Of a stretch of 6,989 nucleotides of DNA, positions 1-5,853 are shown piece after piece. The position numbers were made by a program, and so were the translations under genes. Numbering within the stretch: the stretch's first letter is position 1; each line of letters starts with the position of its first letter. Source of the stretch: Acidobacteriota bacterium (GTDB lineage Bacteria > Acidobacteriota > Vicinamibacteria > Vicinamibacterales > 2-12-FULL-66-21); assembly GCA_013697225.1 (NCBI GenBank), contig JACCXG010000258.1, positions 1-6,989 on the forward strand. Direction: 5' to 3'. Below the pieces are notes generated by a model. That model saw only the letters and a list, made by a program, of their open reading frames with translations. It was not told the origin of the DNA and did no database searches.

Positions 1-479
1 CCGCGACCCCGGAGCGCATCCAGCGGATAGATCTGGCCAAGGAGGACGCATATCGGCGGCTCGCCCTGCAGCACGGCCTCACCCCGCTGCCGGGTGCTGC
101 CAGGTGGGTGCGCCGCCTGCACGACGCCGGCTGGAAGCAGGCGATTGCCTCGTCTGCCCCGCGGCGGAACATCGAAGTGATGCTGGACGCCATGGCCTTC
201 GAGATTTCGTTCGGCGCCATCATCGGGGCGGAAGACGTCTCGTCCGGCAAGCCGGATCCGCAGGTGTTTCTCGCTGCGGCGGCAAGTCTGGGAATACCAC
301 CGGATCGATGTATTGTCGTCGAGGACGCGGCGGTCGGCGTCGAAGCGGCCCGTCGTGCCGGCATGCGGTGCATTGGTGTCGCCCGGACCGAGGCGCTCCC
401 CGCGGACCTGGTCGTCAATGCACTTGCGGACCTGCCGGACGACGCGTTTGAACGTCTGCTGAGGAGGGGGGAGGGGTAG
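1..479 (+). CDS. HAD-superfamily hydrolase, beta-phosphoglucomutase-like (5' partial)
   Basis: The reading frame is open from base 3 to the TAG at 477-479, giving 158 residues without a start, so the 5' end lies outside the window. Seen in the sequence: HAD motif II as a Ser-Ser pair (IASSAP, visible residues 49-53), motif III lysine in SSGKPDP (K83), and motif IV acidic pair in CIVVEDAAVG (E107-D108). The first ~40 visible residues, with LTPLPGA before the motif II strand, resemble the end of the helical cap domain and its return to the Rossmann-like core. The motif I DxD nucleophile must lie upstream. Such proteins are cytosolic Mg-dependent phosphatases or phosphomutases using an aspartyl-phosphate intermediate; beta-phosphoglucomutase and sugar-phosphate phosphatases are the closest named types. 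The substrate cannot be told. The next gene, an oxidoreductase 36 bp downstream on the same strand, suggests a shared sugar-related operon. Confidence 0.88.
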   Translation, partial: ATPERIQRIDLAKEDAYRRLALQHGLTPLPGAARWVRRLHDAGWKQAIASSAPRRNIEVMLDAMAFEISFGAIIGAEDVSSGKPDPQVFLAAAASLGIPPDRCIVVEDAAVGVEAARRAGMRCIGVARTEALPADLVVNALADLPDDAFERLLRRGEG

Positions 480-490
480 GGCAAAGAGCA

Positions 491-515
491 AGGGAGAAGG
501 GAGAAGGGAGAAGGG
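491..515 (+). repeat. 7-bp tandem repeat / G-quadruplex motif in the oxidoreductase leader
   Basis: Three perfect copies of AGGGAGA (491-497, 498-504, 505-511) are followed by a partial copy AGGG (512-515) that abuts the ATG at 516. The four GGG runs at 492-494, 499-501, 506-508 and 513-515 are separated by identical 4-nt AGAA loops, which is the canonical intramolecular G-quadruplex pattern, on the RNA-like strand. Further G runs lie just upstream, over the end of the HAD gene (466-471, 473-476, 479-481). The repeat also supplies the only Shine-Dalgarno-like sequence for the downstream gene (GGGAG at 506-510, 5 nt before the ATG). Translation may therefore depend on how this tract folds or on its copy number; that part is inference. 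Confidence 0.85.
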
Positions 516-1538
516 ATGTTGAAGGTCCGGTGGGGTGTGCTTGGGGTCGCAGGCATCGCCGTGCGGAAGGTCATTCCGGCGATGCAGCGCGGCCAGTTCT
601 CGGAGGTCACAGCGATCGCATCACGGGAGCTCGGGAGGGCGAGGAGCGCTGCGGAGGCGCTCGGCATCCCGAACGCGTACGGCTCGTACGACGAGTTGCT
701 GGAGGCGGGGGACGTCGATGCCGTCTACATCCCGCTACCCAACCACCTGCACGTGCCGTGGACGCGGAGGGCGGCGGAACGGGGGAAGCACGTCCTCTGC
801 GAGAAGCCAATCGCGTTGAATGCCCTCGAGGCGCGCGAGCTGCTGGAGGTACGTGACCGGACGGGTGTGAAGATTCAGGAGGCGTTCATGGTGCGGACGC
901 ATCCGCAGTGGCAGCACGCGCGGGCGCTGGTGCGCGAGGGGCGCATCGGGGAGGTCAAAGCGATGCTCGGCGCGTTCAGCTACTACAACGATGATCCCGC
1001 AAACATCAGGAACATCCCCGCCGCGGGCGGGGGAGGGTTGATGGACATCGGCTGTTACCTGATCAACACGTCGCGTTTCATCTTCGACCGTGAGCCGCTG
1101 CGGGCGATGGGCGCGATGGAGCGCGATCCGGCGATGAAGACCGACCGCCTGGCCTCCCTGCTCCTGGACTACGGCGGCGCGCATCTCGTTGGTACCTGCA
1201 GTACGCAACTGGTACCGTTCCAGCAGGTTCAGATCCTCGGCACCAAGGGGCGGATCGACGTCAGAATTCCCTTCAACGCTCCCCCCGATCGCCCGTGCGA
1301 GCTCGTGGTGGACACGGGGGCCGATCTGTTCGGCGGAGGGCAGGAGCGCGTGACGTTCCCCGTGTGCGATCAGTACACGATTCAGGGGGATCTGTTCTCG
1401 CGCGCCATCCTGGACGGCACGGACGTCACGGAGCCGCTGGAGAGCTCCGTGAGCAACATGGAGTGCATCGACGCCGTCGCACGAGCGGCGGCAACAGGAG
1501 GGTGGCAATCCCTGCCGGGACGTGCCCCGTTGCGCTGA
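516..1538 (+). CDS. Gfo/Idh/MocA family NAD(P)-dependent oxidoreductase
   Basis: A complete 340-residue protein, the usual length for this family. Residues 4-20 form the first strand and turn of an N-terminal Rossmann fold with a glycine-rich loop (GVLGVAGIA). The strand VYIPLPNHLH (70-79) leads to the family hallmark EKP at 96-98, whose lysine is a catalytic/cofactor residue. The C-terminal alpha/beta domain carries GGGLMDIGCY (172-181). Its Asp177 and Tyr181 match the layout of glucose-fructose oxidoreductase and dimeric dihydrodiol dehydrogenases, which use a tyrosine where other members have histidine. No signal peptide is visible, so it is probably cytosolic, unlike Zymomonas glucose-fructose oxidoreductase. 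The expected reaction is reversible oxidation or reduction of a sugar or polyol carbon with NAD(P); the substrate is not readable. The ATG at 516 is chosen because the Rossmann strand begins at once and a GA-rich Shine-Dalgarno tract precedes it. It probably shares a transcript with the HAD gene. Confidence 0.92.
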   Translation: MLKVRWGVLGVAGIAVRKVIPAMQRGQFSEVTAIASRELGRARSAAEALGIPNAYGSYDELLEAGDVDAVYIPLPNHLHVPWTRRAAERGKHVLCEKPIALNALEARELLEVRDRTGVKIQEAFMVRTHPQWQHARALVREGRIGEVKAMLGAFSYYNDDPANIRNIPAAGGGGLMDIGCYLINTSRFIFDREPLRAMGAMERDPAMKTDRLASLLLDYGGAHLVGTCSTQLVPFQQVQILGTKGRIDVRIPFNAPPDRPCELVVDTGADLFGGGQERVTFPVCDQYTIQGDLFSRAILDGTDVTEPLESSVSNMECIDAVARAAATGGWQSLPGRAPLR

Positions 1539-1553
1539 TCGGTAGGCGGCGGG

Positions 1554-4016
1554 CTACTCGTACCTGAGCGCGACGAGCGGATCCACCCGGCTGGCCCGGC
1601 GGGCGGGCAGCCAGACGGCAACCAGTGCGACGAACGTCAGGACCGCAGGTACGGCCACGAAGACCAGCGGATCCCTGGCAGTGACGCCGAAGAGGAACGC
1701 CGCCATGACCTGCGACAGGCCGAACGCGGCGGCAAGCCCGATGGCGACCCCGACGAGTGCCAGGACCATTCCCTGCTTCACCACCATGTTCTTCACTTGT
1801 GAGGCAGGCGCCCCCAGGGCCAGACGAATGCCGATTTCCTGCGTTCGCTGTTCCACGGAATACGCCATCAGGCCGTAGATGCCGATAGCGGCCAGGAGCA
1901 GCGCGACGCAGCCGAAGACCGTCATCAGCCACATGTTGAAACGCTGGCGCGAGGTCGAGAGCGACACGACCTCCGACATCGAGCGCACCTGCGAAACAGG
2001 CAGCCCGGTGGCCTGTCGCAGTTCCTCCTGAATGGTGCCGCTCAACAGCTGTGGCGGAGTCTGTGTGCGGACGACCCAGGCCATCGGCGTCAGTCGCAGG
2101 TTCAGGGCGTTCACGGCGTCGGGGACCTGGGCCTGCGGAATGAACATCATCGGCCCCGGCTCGTTGTTCAGTCCTCCGCTCCTCGTGTCGCCGACAACGC
2201 CGATGATGTGGCGCTCGGGTTCGCTCGCGAACTCACGCATCACCGAGCGCCCGATGATGAGGCGATCGTTCAGTGGGTCCCCGTTTTCCCAGAAGCGCTT
2301 CGCCATCGTCTCGTTGATGATCACCACTGGCAGGGAGCTGCTGGTGTCCCGGTCCGTAAAGCCGCGTCCGCGTTTGAGCGGGATCCTGAACACGTCGAAA
2401 TAGCCGGGGGAGGCGGTCATCCATCCGCCGCCGCCGTGGAACGGGCTCTGCCCATCCAGCGGGCGCCCTACGATCGTGAAGGGAAGGCCGTAGCCCCCTT
2501 GAAGGGGCACGCAGCACGTGGCGCTGGCTTCGAGAACGCCAGGGATCGAGCGCAGGCGTTCGGCGCCGTTGCGCACGAGGAGCTCCACCGCCTGCGCGCT
2601 CTGGTACTGCGGTCCTGCCAGTGACATCCGCATCGTCAGGACGTTGGTGGTGTCGAAGCCCGGATCGACCCCCCCGAGCGCTACCGCCGTGCGGATCAAC
2701 AGGGCCGAGCCGACGAGGAGCACCAGCGCCAGGGCCACTTCGGTGACGACCAGAATAGACCGGGCCTTGTTCTGACGGAAGCCGGTCCCCGAACGCCCGC
2801 TGCTTTCCTTCAACGTAGTCGTGAGGTCGGTCTTGCTGCTCTGAAGTGCAGGAATGAGCCCGAAGAGCACGCCCGTGGCAAGTGAAACGAGAAAGGCGAA
2901 CGCCACAACGCGCCAGTCAACCGTGACGAACGCGCCGTATTCTCCCACGCGGGGGAGGCCCGCCGTGTTCACCGACAGCAGTGCCCGGATGCCGAGCACG
3001 CCCAGGATCAGGCCGAGCATCCCGCCAACGAGCGACAGCAGGACGCTTTCGGTCAGCAGCTGGCGGATGATACGCCCGCGAGTGCCCCCGATGGCGGCCC
3101 GGATCGCGATCTCCCGGCGCCGTCCGGTTGCCCGGACGAGAAGGAGGTTGGCCACGTTGGCACACGCGATCAGGAGCACGAAGCTGACCGCACCCCCGAG
3201 GACGAGCAGGGAGGATCGCACGTTGCGGACGAGTACCTCCTGGACAGGCTCCGCCGTGAAGCTGCTGTTCTCGTTTATCGCCCCTGGATACTTCGCCCGG
3301 TACTCGTCGGCAGAGAGCCCCAGGCGGGCTTGTGCCTGCTCCAGGGTGACCCCCTCCTTCAGCCGGGCTGCGACCTGGAAGTAATGTCCCTGGTCCGGAC
3401 TGTTCGGATCGAGCTGGAAGGGGGTCCAGACCTCCGGCGTGTCACCGAAATCATCGAAGCTGAAATCCCCCAGTATCCCGATCACGGTATAGGGTTCCCC
3501 CCCGAGCGAGACCGTGCTTCCAAGCACGTCCGCAGCCCCGTTGAACCGGGATTCCCAGAGCGCCTGCCCGAGCACGACGACACGACCTGCCTCGGGAAGA
3601 TCCTCCTCGGCGGTGAAGGTGCGCCCCCGGATGACAGGGGCGCCAAAGGCACGGAAGAAGTCGGCTGACACCTGCCCGGATCGAAGTTGCTCGGGGAAGG
3701 TGCCGCCGGTGTAGTTGATGATGCCCGTACGGAACGCGGAGACGTTTTCCACCACGCTATCCTGCGCCCGGTAGTGCTGGAACTTTGCCGGGGATGCCCC
3801 CGGGCCGGACCCCTGCGGCGCGTTCAGCATGATCACCAGACGGTCGGGATCGGGAAACGAAACGGGTTTGAGCAGCACGGCGTTGACGACGGAGAAGATT
3901 GCCGTGTTGGCGCCAATTCCGAGCGTGAGCGCCGCCACGGCCGCCAGGGTAAAGGCGGGGCTCTGCGCGAACATCCGCAGGGAATGCCTGAGATCTCTTA
4001 TGAAGGCTTCGAACAT
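1554..4016 (-). CDS. ADOP-type ABC transporter permease (MacB/FtsX-like, duplicated)
   Basis: An 820-residue inner-membrane protein with two MacB-type halves, the layout of acidobacterial duplicated orphan permeases. The N-terminus (FIRDLRHSLRMF, then a helix at 20-45 containing TLGIGANTAIFS) is the family signature. A periplasmic MacB_PCD-like domain spans roughly 50-265. Helices follow at about 270-297, 325-347 and 370-392, with a coupling-helix motif REIAIRAAIGG (301-311) between the first two. The second half begins with a helix at 421-441, then a second periplasmic domain (about 450-690) and helices near 696-718, 750-775 and 785-804. It has its own coupling motif QEIGIRLALGA (726-736) and ends PARRASRVDPLVALRYE. 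These permeases resemble MacB without its ATPase; no ATPase, periplasmic adaptor or PadR-type regulator gene is in the window. Substrate unknown. The ATG gives the canonical N-terminus, though no clear Shine-Dalgarno precedes it. Its stop lies 15 bp from that of the convergent oxidoreductase. Confidence 0.93.
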   Translation of the reverse strand: MFEAFIRDLRHSLRMFAQSPAFTLAAVAALTLGIGANTAIFSVVNAVLLKPVSFPDPDRLVIMLNAPQGSGPGASPAKFQHYRAQDSVVENVSAFRTGIINYTGGTFPEQLRSGQVSADFFRAFGAPVIRGRTFTAEEDLPEAGRVVVLGQALWESRFNGAADVLGSTVSLGGEPYTVIGILGDFSFDDFGDTPEVWTPFQLDPNSPDQGHYFQVAARLKEGVTLEQAQARLGLSADEYRAKYPGAINENSSFTAEPVQEVLVRNVRSSLLVLGGAVSFVLLIACANVANLLLVRATGRRREIAIRAAIGGTRGRIIRQLLTESVLLSLVGGMLGLILGVLGIRALLSVNTAGLPRVGEYGAFVTVDWRVVAFAFLVSLATGVLFGLIPALQSSKTDLTTTLKESSGRSGTGFRQNKARSILVVTEVALALVLLVGSALLIRTAVALGGVDPGFDTTNVLTMRMSLAGPQYQSAQAVELLVRNGAERLRSIPGVLEASATCCVPLQGGYGLPFTIVGRPLDGQSPFHGGGGWMTASPGYFDVFRIPLKRGRGFTDRDTSSSLPVVIINETMAKRFWENGDPLNDRLIIGRSVMREFASEPERHIIGVVGDTRSGGLNNEPGPMMFIPQAQVPDAVNALNLRLTPMAWVVRTQTPPQLLSGTIQEELRQATGLPVSQVRSMSEVVSLSTSRQRFNMWLMTVFGCVALLLAAIGIYGLMAYSVEQRTQEIGIRLALGAPASQVKNMVVKQGMVLALVGVAIGLAAAFGLSQVMAAFLFGVTARDPLVFVAVPAVLTFVALVAVWLPARRASRVDPLVALRYE

Positions 4017-4063
4017 GCGGAGTTAGACGGAGGTCTGCTCGCTTTCGTTTGGGGGAAATCAGG

Positions 4064-4089
4064 GGCGGCCCGCCGCTCTGGCGGGCGCC
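4064..4089 (-). terminator. GC-rich hairpin after the small membrane-protein gene, possible terminator
   Basis: Arms at 4064-4074 and 4080-4089 pair over 10 bp (seven contiguous pairs next to the loop, one bulged base at 4067, then three more pairs) around a 5-nt loop. On the minus strand the hairpin begins 4 nt after the TAG of the small membrane-protein gene and lies 47 nt before the ATG of the permease. That is the place for a terminator or a partial attenuator between the two genes. The bases after it on the minus strand (CCCTGATTTCCCCC) are pyrimidine-rich but not a clean T run, so intrinsic termination is uncertain. The rest of the gap (4017-4063) shows no other clear signal. Confidence 0.4.
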
Positions 4090-4093
4090 AGTG

Positions 4094-4513
4094 CTACAGG
4101 TTGTGGAAGACCACCAGCCAGGGTGTGATGGCGCCGAAAAGGTAGAGGCCCGTCAGCGCCCCGAGCACGGCGTAGCAGCCCTGGACATGGAGCCAGAGCC
4201 CGCAGGCGGAGGCCACCGTCTTCGCGACGACGAGGGTGGGGCCCGTGCCGACGGCGGCCATCCCCGCCGCGAGGAGGGCGTTGCCCTCTCCGGCCACGCC
4301 CAGCACCGCCACGGCGGCATATGTCAGCAGGCCATCGAAGACCTGGGCGACGAAGAAGACGGTCAGGATCAGACCGGGTGATGGCCGCAACGTCAAATGT
4401 ATTGCCAGTCTTGTGCCCGGAATTCCACGCGAAATCGCCCGGAACTCCCCCTTGTGGCGCCTGCCGGGCTGAACTTTGTGTGCCCCGGGGGACGACTTCC
4501 ATCCCCTGATCAC
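4094..4513 (-). CDS. Small integral membrane protein, DUF5658-like
   Basis: A 139-residue frame from GTG 4513 to TAG 4094-4096. The first ~47 residues are polar and basic; the rest is strongly hydrophobic, with helices near 48-72, 79-108 (perhaps two) and 112-137. The pattern FDGLLTYAAV (59-68), EGNALLA (76-82), a lysine inside the second hydrophobic stretch (K98) and a following histidine (H109) resembles DUF5658-type proteins (D..LT then E.NPL then K). Their function is not known, and I assign none. The start is doubtful. GTG 4513 overlaps the TGA of the upstream PDZ fragment (GTGA, 4510-4513), which would suit translational coupling, but the long polar N-terminus is unusual for such a small membrane protein. 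TTG codons at 4396-4394 or 4390-4388 would give a protein starting just before the first helix. No strong Shine-Dalgarno is seen at any of these. Confidence 0.65.
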   Translation of the reverse strand: MIRGWKSSPGAHKVQPGRRHKGEFRAISRGIPGTRLAIHLTLRPSPGLILTVFFVAQVFDGLLTYAAVAVLGVAGEGNALLAAGMAAVGTGPTLVVAKTVASACGLWLHVQGCYAVLGALTGLYLFGAITPWLVVFHNL

Positions 4514-4749
4514 CGGCGTTCGGCTCTGAACCCCAGGAACATCAACTCCCCGTTCCGTTCTACCTGCAGCACGGCGGCGGTGCCGGGCTCGAGACGGTCC
4601 GCCGCCTGTCCGAGATCGGCGGGGGTGGCGATGACAGTGCCGTTCAGAGCATAGATCACATCACCGATCTGCAGACGTCCCTGCTGCGAGAAGGGTGCTC
4701 GCTCTTCGCGCCTTGCCAGCCGGGCGCCGCGCGCCGGGACTTGTGCAAG
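4510..4749 (-). pseudogene. C-terminal PDZ-domain fragment, remnant of a trypsin-like (HtrA/S1C-type) protease
   Basis: Minus-strand codons from 4749 down to the TGA at 4510-4512 read as the second half of a PDZ domain. GRLQIGDVIYALNG (4680-4639) is the characteristic LxxGDVIxxxNG segment. It is followed by a helix-like TPADLGQAADRLEPG and a closing strand pair, AAVLQVERNG and ELMFLGF. About 23 residues precede the GRLQIGD segment in the same frame. Two consecutive TGA codons at 4755-4750 then block the frame, and no ATG or GTG occurs before the GDV segment. There is no room for a protease domain, because moaA ends at 4769. The closing LQVERNGELMF pattern recalls the C-terminal PDZ of periplasmic S1C serine proteases; that parentage is inference. 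The 18 bases before the fragment (4750-4768) hold nothing recognisable. A small PDZ-only protein with an unusual start codon cannot be excluded. Confidence 0.65.
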
Positions 4750-4768
4750 TCATCACGCTTCCAGGGGA

Positions 4769-5797
4769 CTAGCCGCCGCGAGTGTGCATCTCGAGGTGGG
4801 CGTTCTTCCTGAGCGCGGCAAGCGGGATGAGCGGCTCGCGCGCGTCCAGGCCCAGGCGCTCCTCGGCGCCCCGATCCGCCCGCTGCGACCAGACCGTGCG
4901 AATGAGGTGAACGAGTTCCTCACGGGTGGCCCCCGCGCGGAGCGGCCGGCGCAGATCCGTGCCAGCCTGTGCGTAGAGGCACATGAGCCACACGCCGTCG
5001 GCTGTCAGCCGGCTTCTGTCGCAGTCCGCACAGAAGGGCTGCGTCGTGGAGGCGATGATTCCGAATGTCGTCCCGTCCGGGAGCGCAAACCGCGATGCCG
5101 GTGCCGAGCCTCGCCCTGCGAGCGGCACGGGTGCGCCGTAGCGGACCGACAGCGTCTGCAGGATCTCGTCCTGCGACACGACCGCCTTCCGATTCCAGCG
5201 CGTGGCGCCGCCGACGTCCATGTACTCGATGAACCGCACCTCGGCTCCCACCCCGCGGCCGTACTCGATCAGTGCGACCAGTTCGTCGTCATTGACCCCG
5301 CGAATGACCACCGTATCGAGCTTGAGGGACTCGAACCCCGCCCTGGAGGCTGCGTCAATCCCTGCCAGCACCCCTGCGTGGGCGTCGGAGCGAGTCAGAG
5401 CGCGGAAGCGTCCGCGGTCCAGGGTATCGAGGCTCACGGTGATTCGGTCCAGGCCAGCCTCGCGGAGCGCCGAGGCCTGGTCTGCCAGCAGCACGCCGTT
5501 GGTGGTCAGGGCCAGATCCCGGACTTCAGGCAATTGCGCCAGTCCCTCGATGAGGGTGGTCAGATTCCTCCGGAGGAGGGGTTCCCCGCCGGTAATTCGA
5601 ACTCGATCGACGCCCAGGGCCGTGAAGCCCCCGGCCAGCGCGACGATCTCCTCGAAAGAGAGCAGCGTGTCGCGTGGCAGCCAGGCATAGTCCTGCTCCG
5701 GCATGCAGTACTGGCATCGGAGATTGCAGCGGTCAGTGACCGACAGGCGCAAGCTGCGGAGCGGCCGCCCGAATCGATCGCCGAGAGGGATCGCCAT
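4769..5797 (-). CDS. moaA: GTP 3',8-cyclase MoaA (radical SAM, molybdenum cofactor synthesis)
   Basis: A complete 342-residue cytosolic radical-SAM enzyme. With a MoaC-type cyclic pyranopterin monophosphate synthase it converts GTP into the first pterin intermediate of molybdenum cofactor. The N-terminal [4Fe-4S] site CxxxCxxC is at C24, C28 and C31 (TDRCNLRCQYC), and the SAM-binding GGEP is at 70-73. The C-terminal substrate-side cluster of MoaA, Cx2Cx13C, is intact at C256, C259 and C273 within FCADCDRSRLTADG. The chain ends in Gly-Gly (HTRGG), the conserved tail that inserts into the active site. The ATG at 5797 places the radical-SAM core at the normal distance from the start. Only a weak Shine-Dalgarno is visible, and a possible extended -10 lies so close that the transcript leader may be very short. 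No moaC, moaE, moaD or moeA gene is in the window, so the partners must be elsewhere. It diverges from the amidohydrolase gene. Confidence 0.96.
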   Translation of the reverse strand: MAIPLGDRFGRPLRSLRLSVTDRCNLRCQYCMPEQDYAWLPRDTLLSFEEIVALAGGFTALGVDRVRITGGEPLLRRNLTTLIEGLAQLPEVRDLALTTNGVLLADQASALREAGLDRITVSLDTLDRGRFRALTRSDAHAGVLAGIDAASRAGFESLKLDTVVIRGVNDDELVALIEYGRGVGAEVRFIEYMDVGGATRWNRKAVVSQDEILQTLSVRYGAPVPLAGRGSAPASRFALPDGTTFGIIASTTQPFCADCDRSRLTADGVWLMCLYAQAGTDLRRPLRAGATREELVHLIRTVWSQRADRGAEERLGLDAREPLIPLAALRKNAHLEMHTRGG

Positions 5798-5809
5798 GGA
5801 GGATCCCGT

Positions 5810-5818
5810 ATTATCACA
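5810..5818 (-). promoter_or_regulatory. Candidate extended -10 promoter for moaA
   Basis: Read on the minus strand, TGTGATAAT fits an extended -10 (TG, one base, then GATAAT against TATAAT). It would start transcription only a few bases before the moaA ATG, giving a near-leaderless message. No -35 hexamer is found at the usual spacing. The same bases on the plus strand read TATTAT (5809-5814) and could serve the divergent amidohydrolase gene, though again without a -35. This is pattern matching in an otherwise GC-rich region. Confidence 0.3.
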
Positions 5819-5821
5819 TGC

Positions 5822-5836
5822 GGCGCGTGCCGCGCC
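5822..5836. promoter_or_regulatory. Inverted repeat in the divergent intergenic region, possible operator
   Basis: GGCGCG at 5822-5827 and CGCGCC at 5831-5836 are perfect reverse complements around a 3-base centre (TGC). The element lies between the putative -10 of moaA and the ribosome binding site of the amidohydrolase gene, so a bound regulator or an RNA hairpin there could affect either gene. No specific regulator is recognised. In GC-rich DNA a 6-bp match can arise by chance. Confidence 0.3.
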
Positions 5837-5842
5837 TTTCTC

Positions 5843-5848
5843 AAGGAG
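5843..5848 (+). promoter_or_regulatory. Shine-Dalgarno sequence of the M20 amidohydrolase gene
   Basis: AAGGAG stands 5 nt before the ATG at 5854. It is a near-perfect ribosome binding site, and it fixes this ATG as the start over the in-frame ATG codons at 5881 and 5899, inside the signal peptide. Confidence 0.8.
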
Positions 5849-5853
5849 CCTTC

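Noticed and set aside
735..1508. Minus-strand open frame (257 residues) opposite the Gfo/Idh/MocA gene
   Set aside because: The plus strand shows the family motifs. The antisense translation is arginine/histidine-rich without any motif, membrane segment or plausible ribosome site.
4374..4396. TTGACG on the minus strand resembling a -35 box inside the membrane-protein frame
   Set aside because: No -10-like hexamer follows at 16-18 bp, so I do not call a promoter.
4059..4502. Second minus-strand frame (147 residues) overlapping the small membrane-protein gene
   Set aside because: Its translation is rich in Arg, Gly and Pro and has no hydrophobic helices. The other frame gives clear membrane segments and the DUF5658-like residues.
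4751..4756. GTG/ATG pair after the moaA stop as a start for the PDZ fragment
   Set aside because: These codons are in a different frame from the PDZ segment and lead to a stop after about 30 residues with no recognisable motif.
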